From NCBI GenBank assembly GCA_965224105.1, contig CBDCYH010000002.1:124001-188000 (forward strand): a stretch of 64,000 bases of DNA, in the 5' to 3' direction. The stretch is from CBDCYH01 sp965224105. GTDB taxonomy: Bacteria; Bacteroidota; Rhodothermia; Rhodothermales; JABDKH01. Position numbers and translations under genes: made by a program. The notes under the pieces were generated by a model. The model did not search any database, had not been told where the DNA came from, and saw only the letters and a list, made by a program, of their open reading frames with translations. This document shows positions 52,282 to 61,225 of this stretch, piece after piece (position 1 is the first letter of the stretch; each line of letters starts with the position of its first letter).

Positions 52282-53092
52282 GCGTGTTTGTTTTGGTGAG
52301 TTTACTTTCTTCCCAAAGCTTGTCCATCTCGGCAAGGTCCACATCTTCGAGTAGTAGACCCTCCTCTCGGAGCCTTTTCTCTATGTACTGAAACCGGGTG
52401 ACAAATTTCTTTCTTGTCTTTCGGAGTGAATCTTCGGCGTTGAGACCGAGCAGTCGTCCGTAGTTGACGAGTGAGAAAAGCAGGTCACCGAATTCATTTG
52501 CTCGACGATTTGAGGATGTCTGGGCCTCGACACTGAACTCTTTGAGCTCCTCCTGTACTTTCTCCCACGCATCATCTGCCGTTGCAAAATCAAACCCGAC
52601 TCCCGCAGCCTTCTCCTGCACCCGTTGCGCTCCGAGCAAGGCTGGAAGAGAATTCGGAACACCATCCAGCACAGATGACCGTCCGCCCTCTTGCATCTTA
52701 ATCTCCTCCCAGTTTTTCAATACCTCGCTCGTATCGGACACTGTCGTCTCCCCAAAAACGTGCGGATGTCTTCCTACAAGTTTGTCGATCTCGAGGTGGA
52801 TGACATCCAGAATATTAAAGGTATCCTCCTGTTCAGCAATTACCGCGTTGAATACAACATGCAGCAGGAGATCACCAAGCTCTCTGCTAAGTTCGGTGGG
52901 ATCGTCGTTTTCTATCGCCTCGACTGTCTCGTAGGCTTCTTCTATGAGAAGCTCTTTAATGCTGGAGTGGGTTTGTTCGCGATCCCAGGGACAATCCCGC
53001 CGGAGCTGTCTCACGATAGCGACAAAGTCTGCAAACGCTTCGGTAATGTCGGTGCCGGGTGCGAATCCAGCCTCATAAATTTTCTGGTCCAT
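52262..53092 (-). CDS. mazG: MazG nucleoside triphosphate pyrophosphohydrolase
   Basis: Tandem-domain MazG, about 276 residues. Domain 1: LRRDCPWDREQTHSSIKELL, then EEAYETVEAIENDD and ELGDLLLHVVFNAVIAEQ, the EExxE and ExxD metal-binding sets. Domain 2: RVQEKAAGVGFDFATADDAW, EELKEF and NEFGDLLFSLVNYGRLLG. It clears non-canonical or excess NTPs and limits mutation and stress signalling. ATG 53092 is preferred; the frame opens at 53134. The 3' end overlaps the polyketide synthase gene. Upstream lies a 6-bp-arm inverted repeat (53151-53168). Confidence 0.94.
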   Translation of the reverse strand: MDQKIYEAGFAPGTDITEAFADFVAIVRQLRRDCPWDREQTHSSIKELLIEEAYETVEAIENDDPTELSRELGDLLLHVVFNAVIAEQEDTFNILDVIHLEIDKLVGRHPHVFGETTVSDTSEVLKNWEEIKMQEGGRSSVLDGVPNSLPALLGAQRVQEKAAGVGFDFATADDAWEKVQEELKEFSVEAQTSSNRRANEFGDLLFSLVNYGRLLGLNAEDSLRKTRKKFVTRFQYIEKRLREEGLLLEDVDLAEMDKLWEESKLTKTNTRAQDSP

Positions 53093-53150
53093 TCTCAAGA
53101 TTTTTGTTGATTCGCCTACAAATCCGTCTCGCAACTTTTTTGTGGTACCC

Positions 53151-53168
53151 GTGACATAACGTTGTCAC
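53151..53168. promoter_or_regulatory. Inverted repeat in the mazG-ssb divergent region
   Basis: GTGACA-TAACGT-TGTCAC: perfect 6-bp arms with a 6-nt spacer, similar in size and spacing to sites of CRP/FNR-type dimers but not an exact match to either. About 60 bp before the mazG start. A smaller hairpin ACCCG-TTTAC-CGGGT follows at 53249-53263. No promoter could be fixed. Confidence 0.3.
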
Positions 53169-53409
53169 ATTTCGAAAATATCTTCACTCGCGGAGTTATG
53201 TTTTGACCCGAGCAGGTGTCTATTTTGACGTCTGCCGATTGGTGACATACCCGTTTACCGGGTGTTCATCACGACGCAACATCCAAAACTGGGCGAACGA
53301 CGCTCGGTACATCTTCTGGTGCCTTCAAAAACGGATTGGGCAGTAAGTGCCCGGACTCATGTTAAGTGCGCCAGTGACAATTAAGAATATATACCTGGGA
53401 GGTGTACAA

Positions 53410-53871
53410 ATGGCACGTGGAATTAATAAAGTTATTCTGGTAGGTAACCTTGGGCAGGATCCTGAACTCCGTTATACGGGATCAGGAACGGCGGTCTGCA
53501 ACATTCGCCTTGCCACGAATGAGTCTTACAAGGACTCAAGCGGCCAACTAGTCGATAAGACTGAATGGCACTCGATAGTTGCGTGGGGTAGGCTTGCGGA
53601 AATTTGCGGTGAGTATCTAAAAAAAGGTTCGCAGGTTTACTTCGAGGGTTCGCTTCAGACACGCAATTATGAAGATCGCGACGGCAACACTAAATACGTC
53701 ACCGAGGTGAAGGCGCGTGAAATGTTGATGCTCGGTGGCCGAGGCGGCGGTGACGGATCTTTGGGTGGCTATCCGCAAGCGTCTGTCTCCAAACAGACTC
53801 AGCCCGCGACCGCAACAGCCAAGGCGTCGGACGATTACACGTTCGAGCCCGACGACGAGCTGCCTTTCTGA
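53410..53871 (+). CDS. ssb: Single-stranded DNA-binding protein
   Basis: OB-fold SSB of 153 residues. The start MARGINKVILVGNLGQDPEL, then FNI-equivalent CNIRLATNESYKDSSG, TEWHSIVAWGRLAEICGEYL, GSQVYFEGSLQTRNYEDRDG and the VKAREMLMLGG strand are seen. A Gly/Gln-rich linker leads to the acidic protein-docking tip DDELPF. ATG 53410 is set by GGGAGGTG a few bases upstream; the open frame from 53347 adds no conserved residues. It binds ssDNA in replication and repair and loads partners through the tip. A strong terminator follows. Confidence 0.97.
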   Translation: MARGINKVILVGNLGQDPELRYTGSGTAVCNIRLATNESYKDSSGQLVDKTEWHSIVAWGRLAEICGEYLKKGSQVYFEGSLQTRNYEDRDGNTKYVTEVKAREMLMLGGRGGGDGSLGGYPQASVSKQTQPATATAKASDDYTFEPDDELPF

Positions 53872-53892
53872 TATACCAATTAGCTAGCTCAT

Positions 53893-53929
53893 ACGGGAGC
53901 CGGGTCCAACCTGGCTCCCGTTTTTATTT
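53893..53929 (+). terminator. Intrinsic terminator after ssb
   Basis: ACGGGAGCC (53893-53901), loop of 11 nt, GGCTCCCGT (53913-53921), then TTTTATTT. A nine-pair perfect stem with T-run 21 bp after the ssb stop. Confidence 0.92.
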
Positions 53930-54057
53930 GAATTTGGACGTCTCGCCGCCACATTGAGCCTGTTTGCTTGCAATTCCGGGTTTTGACGGAGTATCATCAT
54001 CGCTTGCGGCCGTTTCTCTGGCCGGTCAATACGATCAAATCATCCGAATAGACCAAA

Positions 54058-55446
54058 ATGGCAACTGCATCACGAGGAGCGTGGAGTTCAAGAACGGGCT
54101 TTATCCTAGCCGCAGCGGGTTCTGCGATCGGGCTAGGCAACATCTGGAGATTTCCGTACTCGGCGGGCGAAAGTGGCGGCGGAGCGTTTGTGTTCATTTA
54201 CATTCTATTCGTGGCACTTATCGGAATCCCGGTAATGCTCGCCGAACTTTCTATCGGCCGCAAAACTGAGAAAAATCCCGTCGGCGCCTTCTCAAAGCTA
54301 TTTCCGGGAACGCAGTGGAAAATGCTGGGCGGGCTTGGCGTCGTTACCGGGTTCGGGATTCTCGCGTTCTACTCAGTCATCGCAGGCTGGACTATAGCGT
54401 ACCTCTACCGGGCAATAGTAGGAGACATCGGCGCCGCGATGACGGCCGAACAAAGCGGCCTGCTATTTACAGAACTGGTGGGCGGCAGTATGTGGCCAAT
54501 CCTCCTATCGGGCCTTTTTCTGCTTCTGACAATCCTGGTTGTCCGAGGAGGTGTCTCGGGCGGTATCGAACGCGCGACTAAAATTTTGATGCCGGTCCTA
54601 CTCGTGTTGCTAATCCTCCTTGCCATCCGCTCCGTCACCCTTAGCGGGGGCGGAGAAGGCTTGAAGTATCTCTTCAAACCTGACTTCTCCAAGCTCACCG
54701 GTGGTGTCGTGATGAGCGCCCTAGGCCAGGCATTTTTTAGCCTTAGCCTCGGGATGGGTGCGATGATTACATACGGATCGTATATGCCCAAGTCAGAGAA
54801 CCTTGCGGTCGCCGGTATCTCGGTCGCCTTCTTCGACACGATCATTGCCATCCTGGCTGGCCTCATAATCTTCCCGGCGATCTTCCATGCAGGTGTGGAT
54901 CCAGCCGCCGGTCCGGGGTTGGTCTTTGTCGTACTACCAACGATATTCTCATCCTTACCCTATCCGCAGCTGTTTGCGGTAGCATTTTACGCTCTGTTGG
55001 CGATCGCTGCCCTCACGTCGACGATAAGCCTGCTCGAGGTAGTCGTTTCGTACTTCGTTGACGAACGAAAATGGACTCGCGAAAAAGCCAGTTGGGTGCT
55101 GGGAGGGTTTTGTTTTCTGCTTGCGATACCATCAGCCTTGTCTGCCGGAGCCAGCAGTTTTCTGTCAAACTTCCTACCTGAATCAATTTCGTTCCTCGGA
55201 TCAAGCCGGGATTTCCTGTCGATCCAGAATGTCATTTGGGGTAACTTGTCGTTGAGCATCGGGGCGCTCGCCCTCTGCCTATTCGTTGGTTGGAAATGGG
55301 GCGTAAAGGCTGCAATCGATTCGCTGCAGGAAAGCGGGCACATGTTTACCGGTGCAGGCCTGTGGTCTGTTCTCATTAAGTTCGTCTGCCCGATTGCGGT
55401 TGCCGCGACACTCATCTACATGATGGCCACTGGTAATTTCTTGTAG
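54058..55446 (+). CDS. Sodium-dependent neurotransmitter-symporter family (NSS/SNF) transporter
   Basis: Polytopic protein of 462 residues with eleven to twelve hydrophobic segments. The first reads WSSRTGFILAAAGSAIGLG and NIWRFPYSAGESGGGAFVFI, the signature of LeuT-type transporters including the GNIWRFP sodium site; ALGQAFFSLSLGMGAMITYG is the unwound sixth helix, and TSTISLLEVVVSYF carries the eighth-helix sodium ligands (ST pair). It is a Na+-coupled importer of amino acids or related compounds such as those used by bacterial SNF proteins. Substrate unknown. Single gene after the ssb terminator. Confidence 0.94.
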   Translation: MATASRGAWSSRTGFILAAAGSAIGLGNIWRFPYSAGESGGGAFVFIYILFVALIGIPVMLAELSIGRKTEKNPVGAFSKLFPGTQWKMLGGLGVVTGFGILAFYSVIAGWTIAYLYRAIVGDIGAAMTAEQSGLLFTELVGGSMWPILLSGLFLLLTILVVRGGVSGGIERATKILMPVLLVLLILLAIRSVTLSGGGEGLKYLFKPDFSKLTGGVVMSALGQAFFSLSLGMGAMITYGSYMPKSENLAVAGISVAFFDTIIAILAGLIIFPAIFHAGVDPAAGPGLVFVVLPTIFSSLPYPQLFAVAFYALLAIAALTSTISLLEVVVSYFVDERKWTREKASWVLGGFCFLLAIPSALSAGASSFLSNFLPESISFLGSSRDFLSIQNVIWGNLSLSIGALALCLFVGWKWGVKAAIDSLQESGHMFTGAGLWSVLIKFVCPIAVAATLIYMMATGNFL

Positions 55447-55533
55447 GAACCGCTATCAGACTAGAAGCGTTTTTTGCAGCGATGGGCAAACCCATCTCTC
55501 GCGACTGATCGGAAGGACTGAACCTAGACTGAA

Positions 55534-56889
55534 TTGGATCCAGACTTATTCGCGCCGGGCATTATCGCCATTGTTTCGCAATCCATCATCGCGGCCGAAC
55601 CAGCGATAGTCGCCGCAGAACTGGTCATCTTTGTCGCGCTCCTACTGTGTAGCGCCCTGTTCTCCGGATCCGAAGTCGCCCTCTTCTCCCTCGATGGTGC
55701 GGTACTCGACAATGTGACTCAGGCTTCCGACAAGGCCAGCAAGCGTGTTACCAAGCTCCTTGGTGAACCAAGAGCCGTCCTCATTTCTATACTTATTCTC
55801 AACACGATCGTAAACGTGACCGCAGCAATCCTCGCCGCAGTCATGACCGGACAACTGGCTACCAGCTTGGGATGGAGTAAAACCGTAGTTGTCGTAGTCG
55901 AAATCGTCGCCCTTACGTTTGTACTTCTCGTCGTAAGCGAGATAACCCCAAAGCTAATTGCATCAAATTCACCAGCGGCCTTTAGCCGACGGGTCTCGGC
56001 GATTATCCTCTTCTTTCACAGGCTGCTCCGACCATTCTCAAAACTCGTTGCCCGAACAACGCAAATCTTTTCTGGCGTGATCAAACCGGCAGACAAAATT
56101 CTTTCGGGCGACGATGTTAAAACGATGATTGAAATCGGTGAACGCCACGGGACGTTCGCCGAGGATGAGCGTGACTTTATCCATTCAATCGTGGAGTTCG
56201 GGGAGCGCACGGTGCGGGAAATAATGATCAGCCGACTGGATATCATCGCCATCCCCGTCACGGCAACCCTGCAGGAAGCTCTCGATATTATTCGCGAAAG
56301 CGGTCACTCACGTTTTCCTCTGTTTGTTGACCACCTTGACAACATCCTAGGGACAATCCACTCAAAAGACCTGCTTGCTTACTTAAATACGGAAGACAAG
56401 AACCGGCGGCCCGACTGGACAACCATCTCCCGTCAGTCTCTCTTTGTGCCTTTGGGAAAAAAACTCGACGACCTTCTTGCCGAGTTCCAAAATCGCAAAA
56501 CGCACATCGCCATTGTCGTAGATGAGTATGGCGGGACTGCGGGAATCGTTACCCTGGAAAATGTCCTCGAAGAGGTTGTTGGGAATATTCAGGATGAGCA
56601 CGATGAGGAACAAGACAGCTCATTCGAAATGGTGAACAGGAGCACCATCATTTGCGAAGGCAAACTCGACCTGGACGAGCTTAACAAATTATTTGCGACG
56701 GAAATCCCAACCGACGACCTCGACTTCGAAACGGTGGGCGGTCTCGTCTTTCACTTGAGCGGAACGGTACCCGAGGAGGGTGATATTTTTCAGTACAAAA
56801 ACTTGACGATCACCGTAGATGAGGTTGAAAATTTGCGGATCGTCCAGGTTACCATCCGAAAGAATCCCTCTGTTAATGCAGGTGCCTGA
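55534..56889 (+). CDS. HlyC/CorC (CNNM/DUF21) family transporter-like protein
   Basis: Domain order: DUF21 membrane region with about four hydrophobic segments (about 1-180; LCSALFSGSEVALFSLD, the SGSE-A signature), two CBS domains (EIMISRLDIIAIPVTATLQE and RQSLFVPLGKKLDDLLAEF, about 215-345), then a C-terminal CorC_HlyC domain (GTVPEEGDIFQYKNLTITVD). Family members take part in magnesium or cobalt efflux and not in haemolysis, despite the name. The start is TTG 55534; no ATG lies upstream in frame, and GGAAGGAC 17-24 nt before it may be the ribosome site. Its end overlaps the next gene by 14 bp. Confidence 0.9.
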   Translation: MDPDLFAPGIIAIVSQSIIAAEPAIVAAELVIFVALLLCSALFSGSEVALFSLDGAVLDNVTQASDKASKRVTKLLGEPRAVLISILILNTIVNVTAAILAAVMTGQLATSLGWSKTVVVVVEIVALTFVLLVVSEITPKLIASNSPAAFSRRVSAIILFFHRLLRPFSKLVARTTQIFSGVIKPADKILSGDDVKTMIEIGERHGTFAEDERDFIHSIVEFGERTVREIMISRLDIIAIPVTATLQEALDIIRESGHSRFPLFVDHLDNILGTIHSKDLLAYLNTEDKNRRPDWTTISRQSLFVPLGKKLDDLLAEFQNRKTHIAIVVDEYGGTAGIVTLENVLEEVVGNIQDEHDEEQDSSFEMVNRSTIICEGKLDLDELNKLFATEIPTDDLDFETVGGLVFHLSGTVPEEGDIFQYKNLTITVDEVENLRIVQVTIRKNPSVNAGA

Positions 56890-57337
56890 TCAGTTTTTGT
56901 GCAGAGTGGCCTCGCTTTTGTATGCGCTTCTCATCCTCACGATTTATGCCAGCCCTTCATTTGCTCAAAGTTCAGAAAGCGGTATGAACATTGGTGGTAT
57001 TCGAGCGGCCGTGTTGTATGCCCCTCAGTCCAATTTTAACTTGGAAGCTTCTGCCGAAATAGGCGAAAATCAGGAAGACAGATGGCTCTCATTCGACAAA
57101 TTTCAACATGCTGGTTTCTCGTTTGTCATTACGCTCGGCAGCCAGTACTCGTATGAAACCAAGCTTGACATGAACCGTCCGAACGCAACAATACTGTCCG
57201 TGTCAACGGCCGTTTTAGTAGGGTTAGCGAAGGAGATCTACGACTACAACTTTGGGCCGAGTAGGCACTTCAGTCACAAAGATCTCATTGCCGACGGAGC
57301 TGGAATTCTCCTGGCCTTCCTCTTCATCATTTCCTGA
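56876..57337 (+). CDS. Small exported YfiM/DUF2279-like membrane protein
   Basis: Signal peptide (ASLLYALLILTIYASPSFA-Q), then about 45 residues without clear features, then SFDKFQHAGFSFVITLGSQY, with the DKxxH pattern, LVGLAKEIYDYNFGPSRHFSH and KDLIADGAGILLAFLF. This order (DKxxH, KExxD, S-KDLxADxxG) recalls YfiM-type (DUF2279) lipoproteins and VanZ-like proteins; no lipobox is seen. Function unknown. ATG 56876 overlaps the end of the corC-like gene by 14 bp, and the stop is 4 bp before purF, so it likely rides in the same operon. The frame is open from 56819. Confidence 0.72.
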   Translation: MQVPDQFLCRVASLLYALLILTIYASPSFAQSSESGMNIGGIRAAVLYAPQSNFNLEASAEIGENQEDRWLSFDKFQHAGFSFVITLGSQYSYETKLDMNRPNATILSVSTAVLVGLAKEIYDYNFGPSRHFSHKDLIADGAGILLAFLFIIS

Positions 57338-57341
57338 TAGC

Positions 57342-58834
57342 ATGTCGGCAAAAGACCAATGCGGCATATTTGGAATTTTTAATTCGCCGGAAGCGTCGAA
57401 AACAATCTACTACGGTCTCCATGCCCTGCAGCATCGCGGGCAGGAATCGTGCGGTATCGTCACCTCTGCATACGATGAGGTAAAGCAGCGTCCGGTGATG
57501 TCGACCAACAAGGACTTTGGTCTGGTCCTGGATGTATTCAACGATCCGCAGCAATTTGATACCAAGCTTCTGGGGCGATCGGGAATTGGCCACAACAGAT
57601 ACTCGACCAGTGGGGCGGCCGACAATCGGGCGAATATCCAGCCAATGGTGGTGGCTTATCGAAATGGGAATATCGCGGTCGCCCACAACGGAAATCTGTC
57701 GAACGCTCGTGAGCTTAGGCGTTCGTTTAGCGAACGGGGCACGATCTTCCAGTCTACAAGCGATACCGAGCTGATTCTCCACCTCGTCGCACAGAGCCGA
57801 CGCGAAAAGCAGATTGACCAGATCATCGATGCCCTCTCGCAGCTGGAGGGCGCTTTCTCGCTAACGATTCTTACCGACGATCACCTGATCGCCGTGCGAG
57901 ATCCATCAGGATTCAAGCCCCTGGCCCTGGGGCGTATGCCGGGGGTCCATGGAGAGGGCGACATCTATTGCGTGGCAAGCGAGACGTGCGCATTCGACAT
58001 GATCCGTGCAAGCTACATTCGGGACGTAAATCCGGAGAGATCCTGGTCATTGACAGAAGGTCATGCATGACGGGCGAATTCACGTCGTACCACCTGGCTA
58101 GTCGGTATCAAACTAGCCAATGCGTTTTTGAGTACGTGTACTTCTCGCGACCCGACTCAAAGATCTTTGGCGAAATCGTCGACAAGGTACGCCGCAAGAT
58201 TGGAAAGCAGCTGGCGCATGACGCCCCGGTGCCGGACACACCACCCGGGGAGGTGCCGATCGTAATATCTGTACCCGACTCGTCCAATACTGCTGCGTTG
58301 GGCTACGTGACCGAGTGCAACAAGCTTGGGAATGCATGCAAGTATGAGATTGGCCTCATCCGCAATCACTATGTCGGCAGGACTTTTATTGCGCCAGGCC
58401 AGAACAATCGCGAGCAAAGGGTCCGCTGCAAGTTCAATACGGTTGAGGGGGTTCTGCGTGGCAGGGTGGTGGTGATGATTGATGATTCGATCGTGCGGGG
58501 CACGACGGCCAAGTACCTCGTTCAGATGGTTAGGGATGCGGGCGCAAGCGAAGTGCACTTTCGGGTTGCCTCGCCACCCGTCCTGGCTCCGTGTTACTAC
58601 GGCATGGACTTCCCGACTGAGGAGGAGCTGTTCGCTCACCGGCACAACAACGATATTGGAAGTATGGAAACATGGCTGGGCGTTGACTCGCTCGCATACA
58701 TGACCGTGGACGGACTTCGAAAAGCTGTCCGACAAGCCAACTCGGGCCCGGCCGGATTCTGCGACGCGTGCTTCTCGAGAAAATACCCGGTACCGTTTGA
58801 GACAGGTGTTACCAAGGAAGAAAATGAGTGGTAG
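57342..58834 (+). CDS. purF: Amidophosphoribosyltransferase, interrupted by a one-base frameshift near 58031
   Basis: First committed step of purine synthesis: PRPP and glutamine to phosphoribosylamine. The start MSAKDQCGIFGIF has the catalytic N-terminal cysteine behind a six-residue propeptide. The glutaminase half (RYSTSGAADNRANIQPMVV, AVAHNGNLSNA, QSTSDTELILH) runs in frame to 58030. There NP should continue as NPGEILVIDRR, but the bases AATCCGGAGAG lack one C, and the frame goes on with 12 wrong residues to a stop at 58070. The second half (VPDSSNTAALGY, the PRPP loop VVVMIDDSIVRGTTAKY, FCDACFSRKYP) is intact one frame over to 58834. Either a sequencing/assembly error or a real recent mutation; all other parts look conserved. 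Confidence 0.93.
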
Positions 58835-58855
58835 CCGAGGCAGGCGGTTCCCCGC

Positions 58856-60652
58856 CTAGTATCCCACCGCCGTATCTTCACCGCGCGGATCTGCACCGCC
58901 AAATAGCACCCGCCTTTCGCCCCGCGAACTTATCTGATCCAACCCGGAAGGATCGTTAAACTCCGTAATCTCCTCCCGCGCAACGATTATGGCATCTGCC
59001 CTACCCGACGTGCCCGTTCTCTGATATATCTCCCAACCTCGGACGAGCAAATTTTCAATAACGTCCTTTGGTACAGCGCGCTTTTCGAGGTACAACCGAT
59101 CGGGAAGCCACTGATGATGAACACGGGGTGACGAAACAGCCTCCGCCACATCCATTTCGTGATCCACCACGTTCATGATAACCTGGAATACCGTTGTGAT
59201 TATCGTTGCACCACCTGGCGTTCCTACCACCATCAACAGATCACCTTCCGTGTTCTCTACTATCGTTGGTGTCATCGACGACAGCATGCGCTTGCCAGGT
59301 TCGATTGCATTCGCCTCATTGCCAACCAACCCAAACATATTTGGTACACCAGGCTTGGCGCTAAAGTCATCCATCTCATTGTTCATGAAAAAGCCCGCGC
59401 CGTCGATTACTACATGCGACCCATAGCCTCCGTTCAGCGTCGTCGTTACGCTAACCGCATTGCCATCACTGTCAACTACCGAGTAGTGCGTCGTCTCCGT
59501 CGACTCGGGCCGTGATGGCTCGCCATGGCTAATCTCTTCACTGGTGCTAACGGTATCCGGCCTAAACGATTCCATCCGAGACGAGGAGTAGTTTTTGGCA
59601 ATCAGATCCAGGACGGGCACATCAAAAAAATCTGGATCGCCCAACCATTCCGCCCGATCAGCATACGCGCGCCTCATGGATTCGCCCATCAGATGAATAG
59701 TTGCGCTCGAGTTGTGTCCCATTTCTCCGATGTCGTAGGGCTCGACTGAATTGAGTAGCTGCATCAGTGCGACACCACCCGAAGACGGAGGGGCCATCGA
59801 TATGATTCCGTGGTCTCGGTACGTCCCTCGCACCGGTTCGCGTTCGACTGCATGATAGGCTGCCAAATCAGCCATAGTTATCATCCCGCCTCCCGCTGAC
59901 ATTTCGCTGGCAATCTGCTCGGCAGTTTTGCCTTCATAAAAACCGCGGCGCCCGTCCTTTTGAATCCTTCGGATAACTTTTGAAAGATCTTTTTGGACAA
60001 ACTTCTCCCCTTCCCGATAACGCGAGCCATCCTTTTTGGTGAAGTATTTTTTCGTCGCCGGATACGCGTTGAAGCGCTCTCGATAACCATTGAATCTATT
60101 TGCGTGCCTTCTTGAAAGCGGAAACCCTTTGCGGGCCAGTTTGTGTGCGGGCGCGAGGACTTTCTTCAAAGGCAGCCTGCCATATTTCTCATGGGCGGCC
60201 AACATACCTGCGACGGCCCCGGGAACACCTGAAGCCAGATATCCTCTCTGGCTACGTTCAGGCACAAAGTCTCCGTTCTCATCGAGAAACATGTCTCGCG
60301 TGGCGGCTGCCGGTGCCTTCTCTCGATAGTCGAAGGACGTTGCATCACCATCGGCAAATCGGATGACCATGAAACCGCCGCCACCGATATTGCCGGCAAC
60401 CGGATACACCACAGCCAAAGCGAATCCTGTTGCAACCGCGGCGTCAACGGCGTTGCCCCCTTTTTGCATTACCTCCACACCGGCGCGCGACGCGAGCTCG
60501 TGTGCGGAGACTACCATTCCGTTTCTGGCGCGAACTGGGTCAGGGTAATCCGAAGAGTTGTTGGTGGCGGCGGGCGTGAGGCCGAAAACGGCCGCGACGA
60601 GGAGTGCACAAACCGCGTTCCGAATCCCGGTTGCGAAAGGTTTATAAATCAT
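58856..60652 (-). CDS. ggt: Gamma-glutamyltransferase
   Basis: N-terminal nucleophile enzyme that cuts gamma-glutamyl bonds, such as glutathione, in the periplasm. Signal peptide (AVCALLVAAVFGLTPAA), then MVVSAHELASRAGVEVMQKG, the PVAGNIGGGGFMVIRF substrate region, and the autoprocessing site with Thr388 in TTHYSVVDSDGNAVSVTTT, which becomes the N-terminus of the small subunit. GYGSHVVIDGAGFFMNNEMDDF, SSMTPTIV and GTPGGATIITTVFQ complete the small subunit. Length 598 is normal. Convergent with purF, 21 bp apart. Confidence 0.96.
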   Translation of the reverse strand: MIYKPFATGIRNAVCALLVAAVFGLTPAATNNSSDYPDPVRARNGMVVSAHELASRAGVEVMQKGGNAVDAAVATGFALAVVYPVAGNIGGGGFMVIRFADGDATSFDYREKAPAAATRDMFLDENGDFVPERSQRGYLASGVPGAVAGMLAAHEKYGRLPLKKVLAPAHKLARKGFPLSRRHANRFNGYRERFNAYPATKKYFTKKDGSRYREGEKFVQKDLSKVIRRIQKDGRRGFYEGKTAEQIASEMSAGGGMITMADLAAYHAVEREPVRGTYRDHGIISMAPPSSGGVALMQLLNSVEPYDIGEMGHNSSATIHLMGESMRRAYADRAEWLGDPDFFDVPVLDLIAKNYSSSRMESFRPDTVSTSEEISHGEPSRPESTETTHYSVVDSDGNAVSVTTTLNGGYGSHVVIDGAGFFMNNEMDDFSAKPGVPNMFGLVGNEANAIEPGKRMLSSMTPTIVENTEGDLLMVVGTPGGATIITTVFQVIMNVVDHEMDVAEAVSSPRVHHQWLPDRLYLEKRAVPKDVIENLLVRGWEIYQRTGTSGRADAIIVAREEITEFNDPSGLDQISSRGERRVLFGGADPRGEDTAVGY

Positions 60653-60733
60653 TAACTAATGGCTTCTAGCTGTTTTTCCAATCAATTAGAAGGTTGATTC
60701 CTCCCATTTCGACTTCAAAAAAAGCGTTCATTT

Positions 60734-60752
60734 TGTGGATAAATTGTTCACA
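60734..60752. promoter_or_regulatory. Two DnaA-box-like 9-mers
   Basis: TGTGGATAA at 60734 is the exact complement of the consensus box TTATCCACA, and TTGTTCACA at 60744 differs from TTATNCACA by one base. They lie 10 bp apart, about 80-100 bp upstream of ggt. dnaA and other origin-linked genes are not in the window, so a regulatory site or chance is as likely as an origin. Confidence 0.3.
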
Positions 60753-61002
60753 GAATCGAAGAAAGCTCTCTGTAAAGAGATCTCGTACTGGGGGCCCTCA
60801 CATACTCTTCAATTTGTCCCTTTACGTTGCCGATTGCAATTCAATTGTCTGATTGAATATTTAAGTAGCGCTTGCGCACACCTGTTAATAACGTGTTGAC
60901 GCGTCCATTCACGACCAAGCATTCTCTAGACCTATTGAAAGATTGACTGTTCGTCCTCATATTGCAACCGTTCACCGTAAAATAAAGAGCCCGCTGTTAC
61001 CG

Positions 61003-61095
61003 ATGAAAAACCGCGTCGATATGGCAATCCAGGCTACGACCGTAGGGGCAGGTGTTGTCGGTCTGATTATATATGCCGTTTATCTCTTCATGTAA
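61003..61095 (+). CDS. Candidate 30-residue single-span membrane peptide
   Basis: ATG at 61003, stop at 61093-61095. The N-terminus MKNRVDMAIQ is polar and charged, and the rest (TTVGAGVVGLIIYAVYLFM) is one hydrophobic span with small residues, the usual shape of a bacterial small membrane protein. An intrinsic terminator stands 60 bp downstream on the same strand, and no other gene explains that terminator in the plus direction. No strong ribosome site is seen, only AAAGAG about 14 nt upstream. The length is short enough to be chance. Confidence 0.4.
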   Translation: MKNRVDMAIQATTVGAGVVGLIIYAVYLFM

Positions 61096-61155
61096 TTATT
61101 AAAGCCCTGTTGTTGTTGTCGATGTAATTTCGATGCAGCTCCGTACTTTACATTC

Positions 61156-61190
61156 AAAAGCAGTTGTCCATTACGGATGACTGCTTTTTC
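61156..61190 (+). terminator. Strong bidirectional terminator hairpin
   Basis: AAAAGCAGTTGTCC, loop ATTAC, GGATGACTGCTTTT plus further T: a 14-pair stem including two G-U pairs, A-run before and T-run after, so it can work on both strands. It lies between the candidate small gene and the GT4 gene. Confidence 0.85.
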
Positions 61191-61225
61191 ACTTCACGCA
61201 CTTACCACTCTCGCAAGCTTTCAGT

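Larger units (their letters stand above)
60653..61225. other. Long intergenic region with DnaA-box-like motifs and a candidate small gene
   Basis: 573 bp between ggt (leftward) and a GT4 gene (rightward). It holds a short inverted repeat ATCAA...TTGAT (60682-60700), two DnaA-box-like 9-mers (60734-60752), an AT-rich stretch (60835-60870), a 30-codon open frame (61003-61095) and a strong terminator hairpin (61156-61190). No promoter consensus could be fixed. Nothing else was recognised. Confidence 0.6.

Noticed and set aside
58020..58045. Programmed frameshift in purF
   Set aside because: No X-XXY-YYZ slippery site or downstream pseudoknot was seen; a lost base explains it more simply.
60653..61003. 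Chromosomal replication origin
   Set aside because: Only two DnaA-box-like motifs are seen and no dnaA, dnaN, gidA or similar neighbour; strand switches here are of the ordinary kind.
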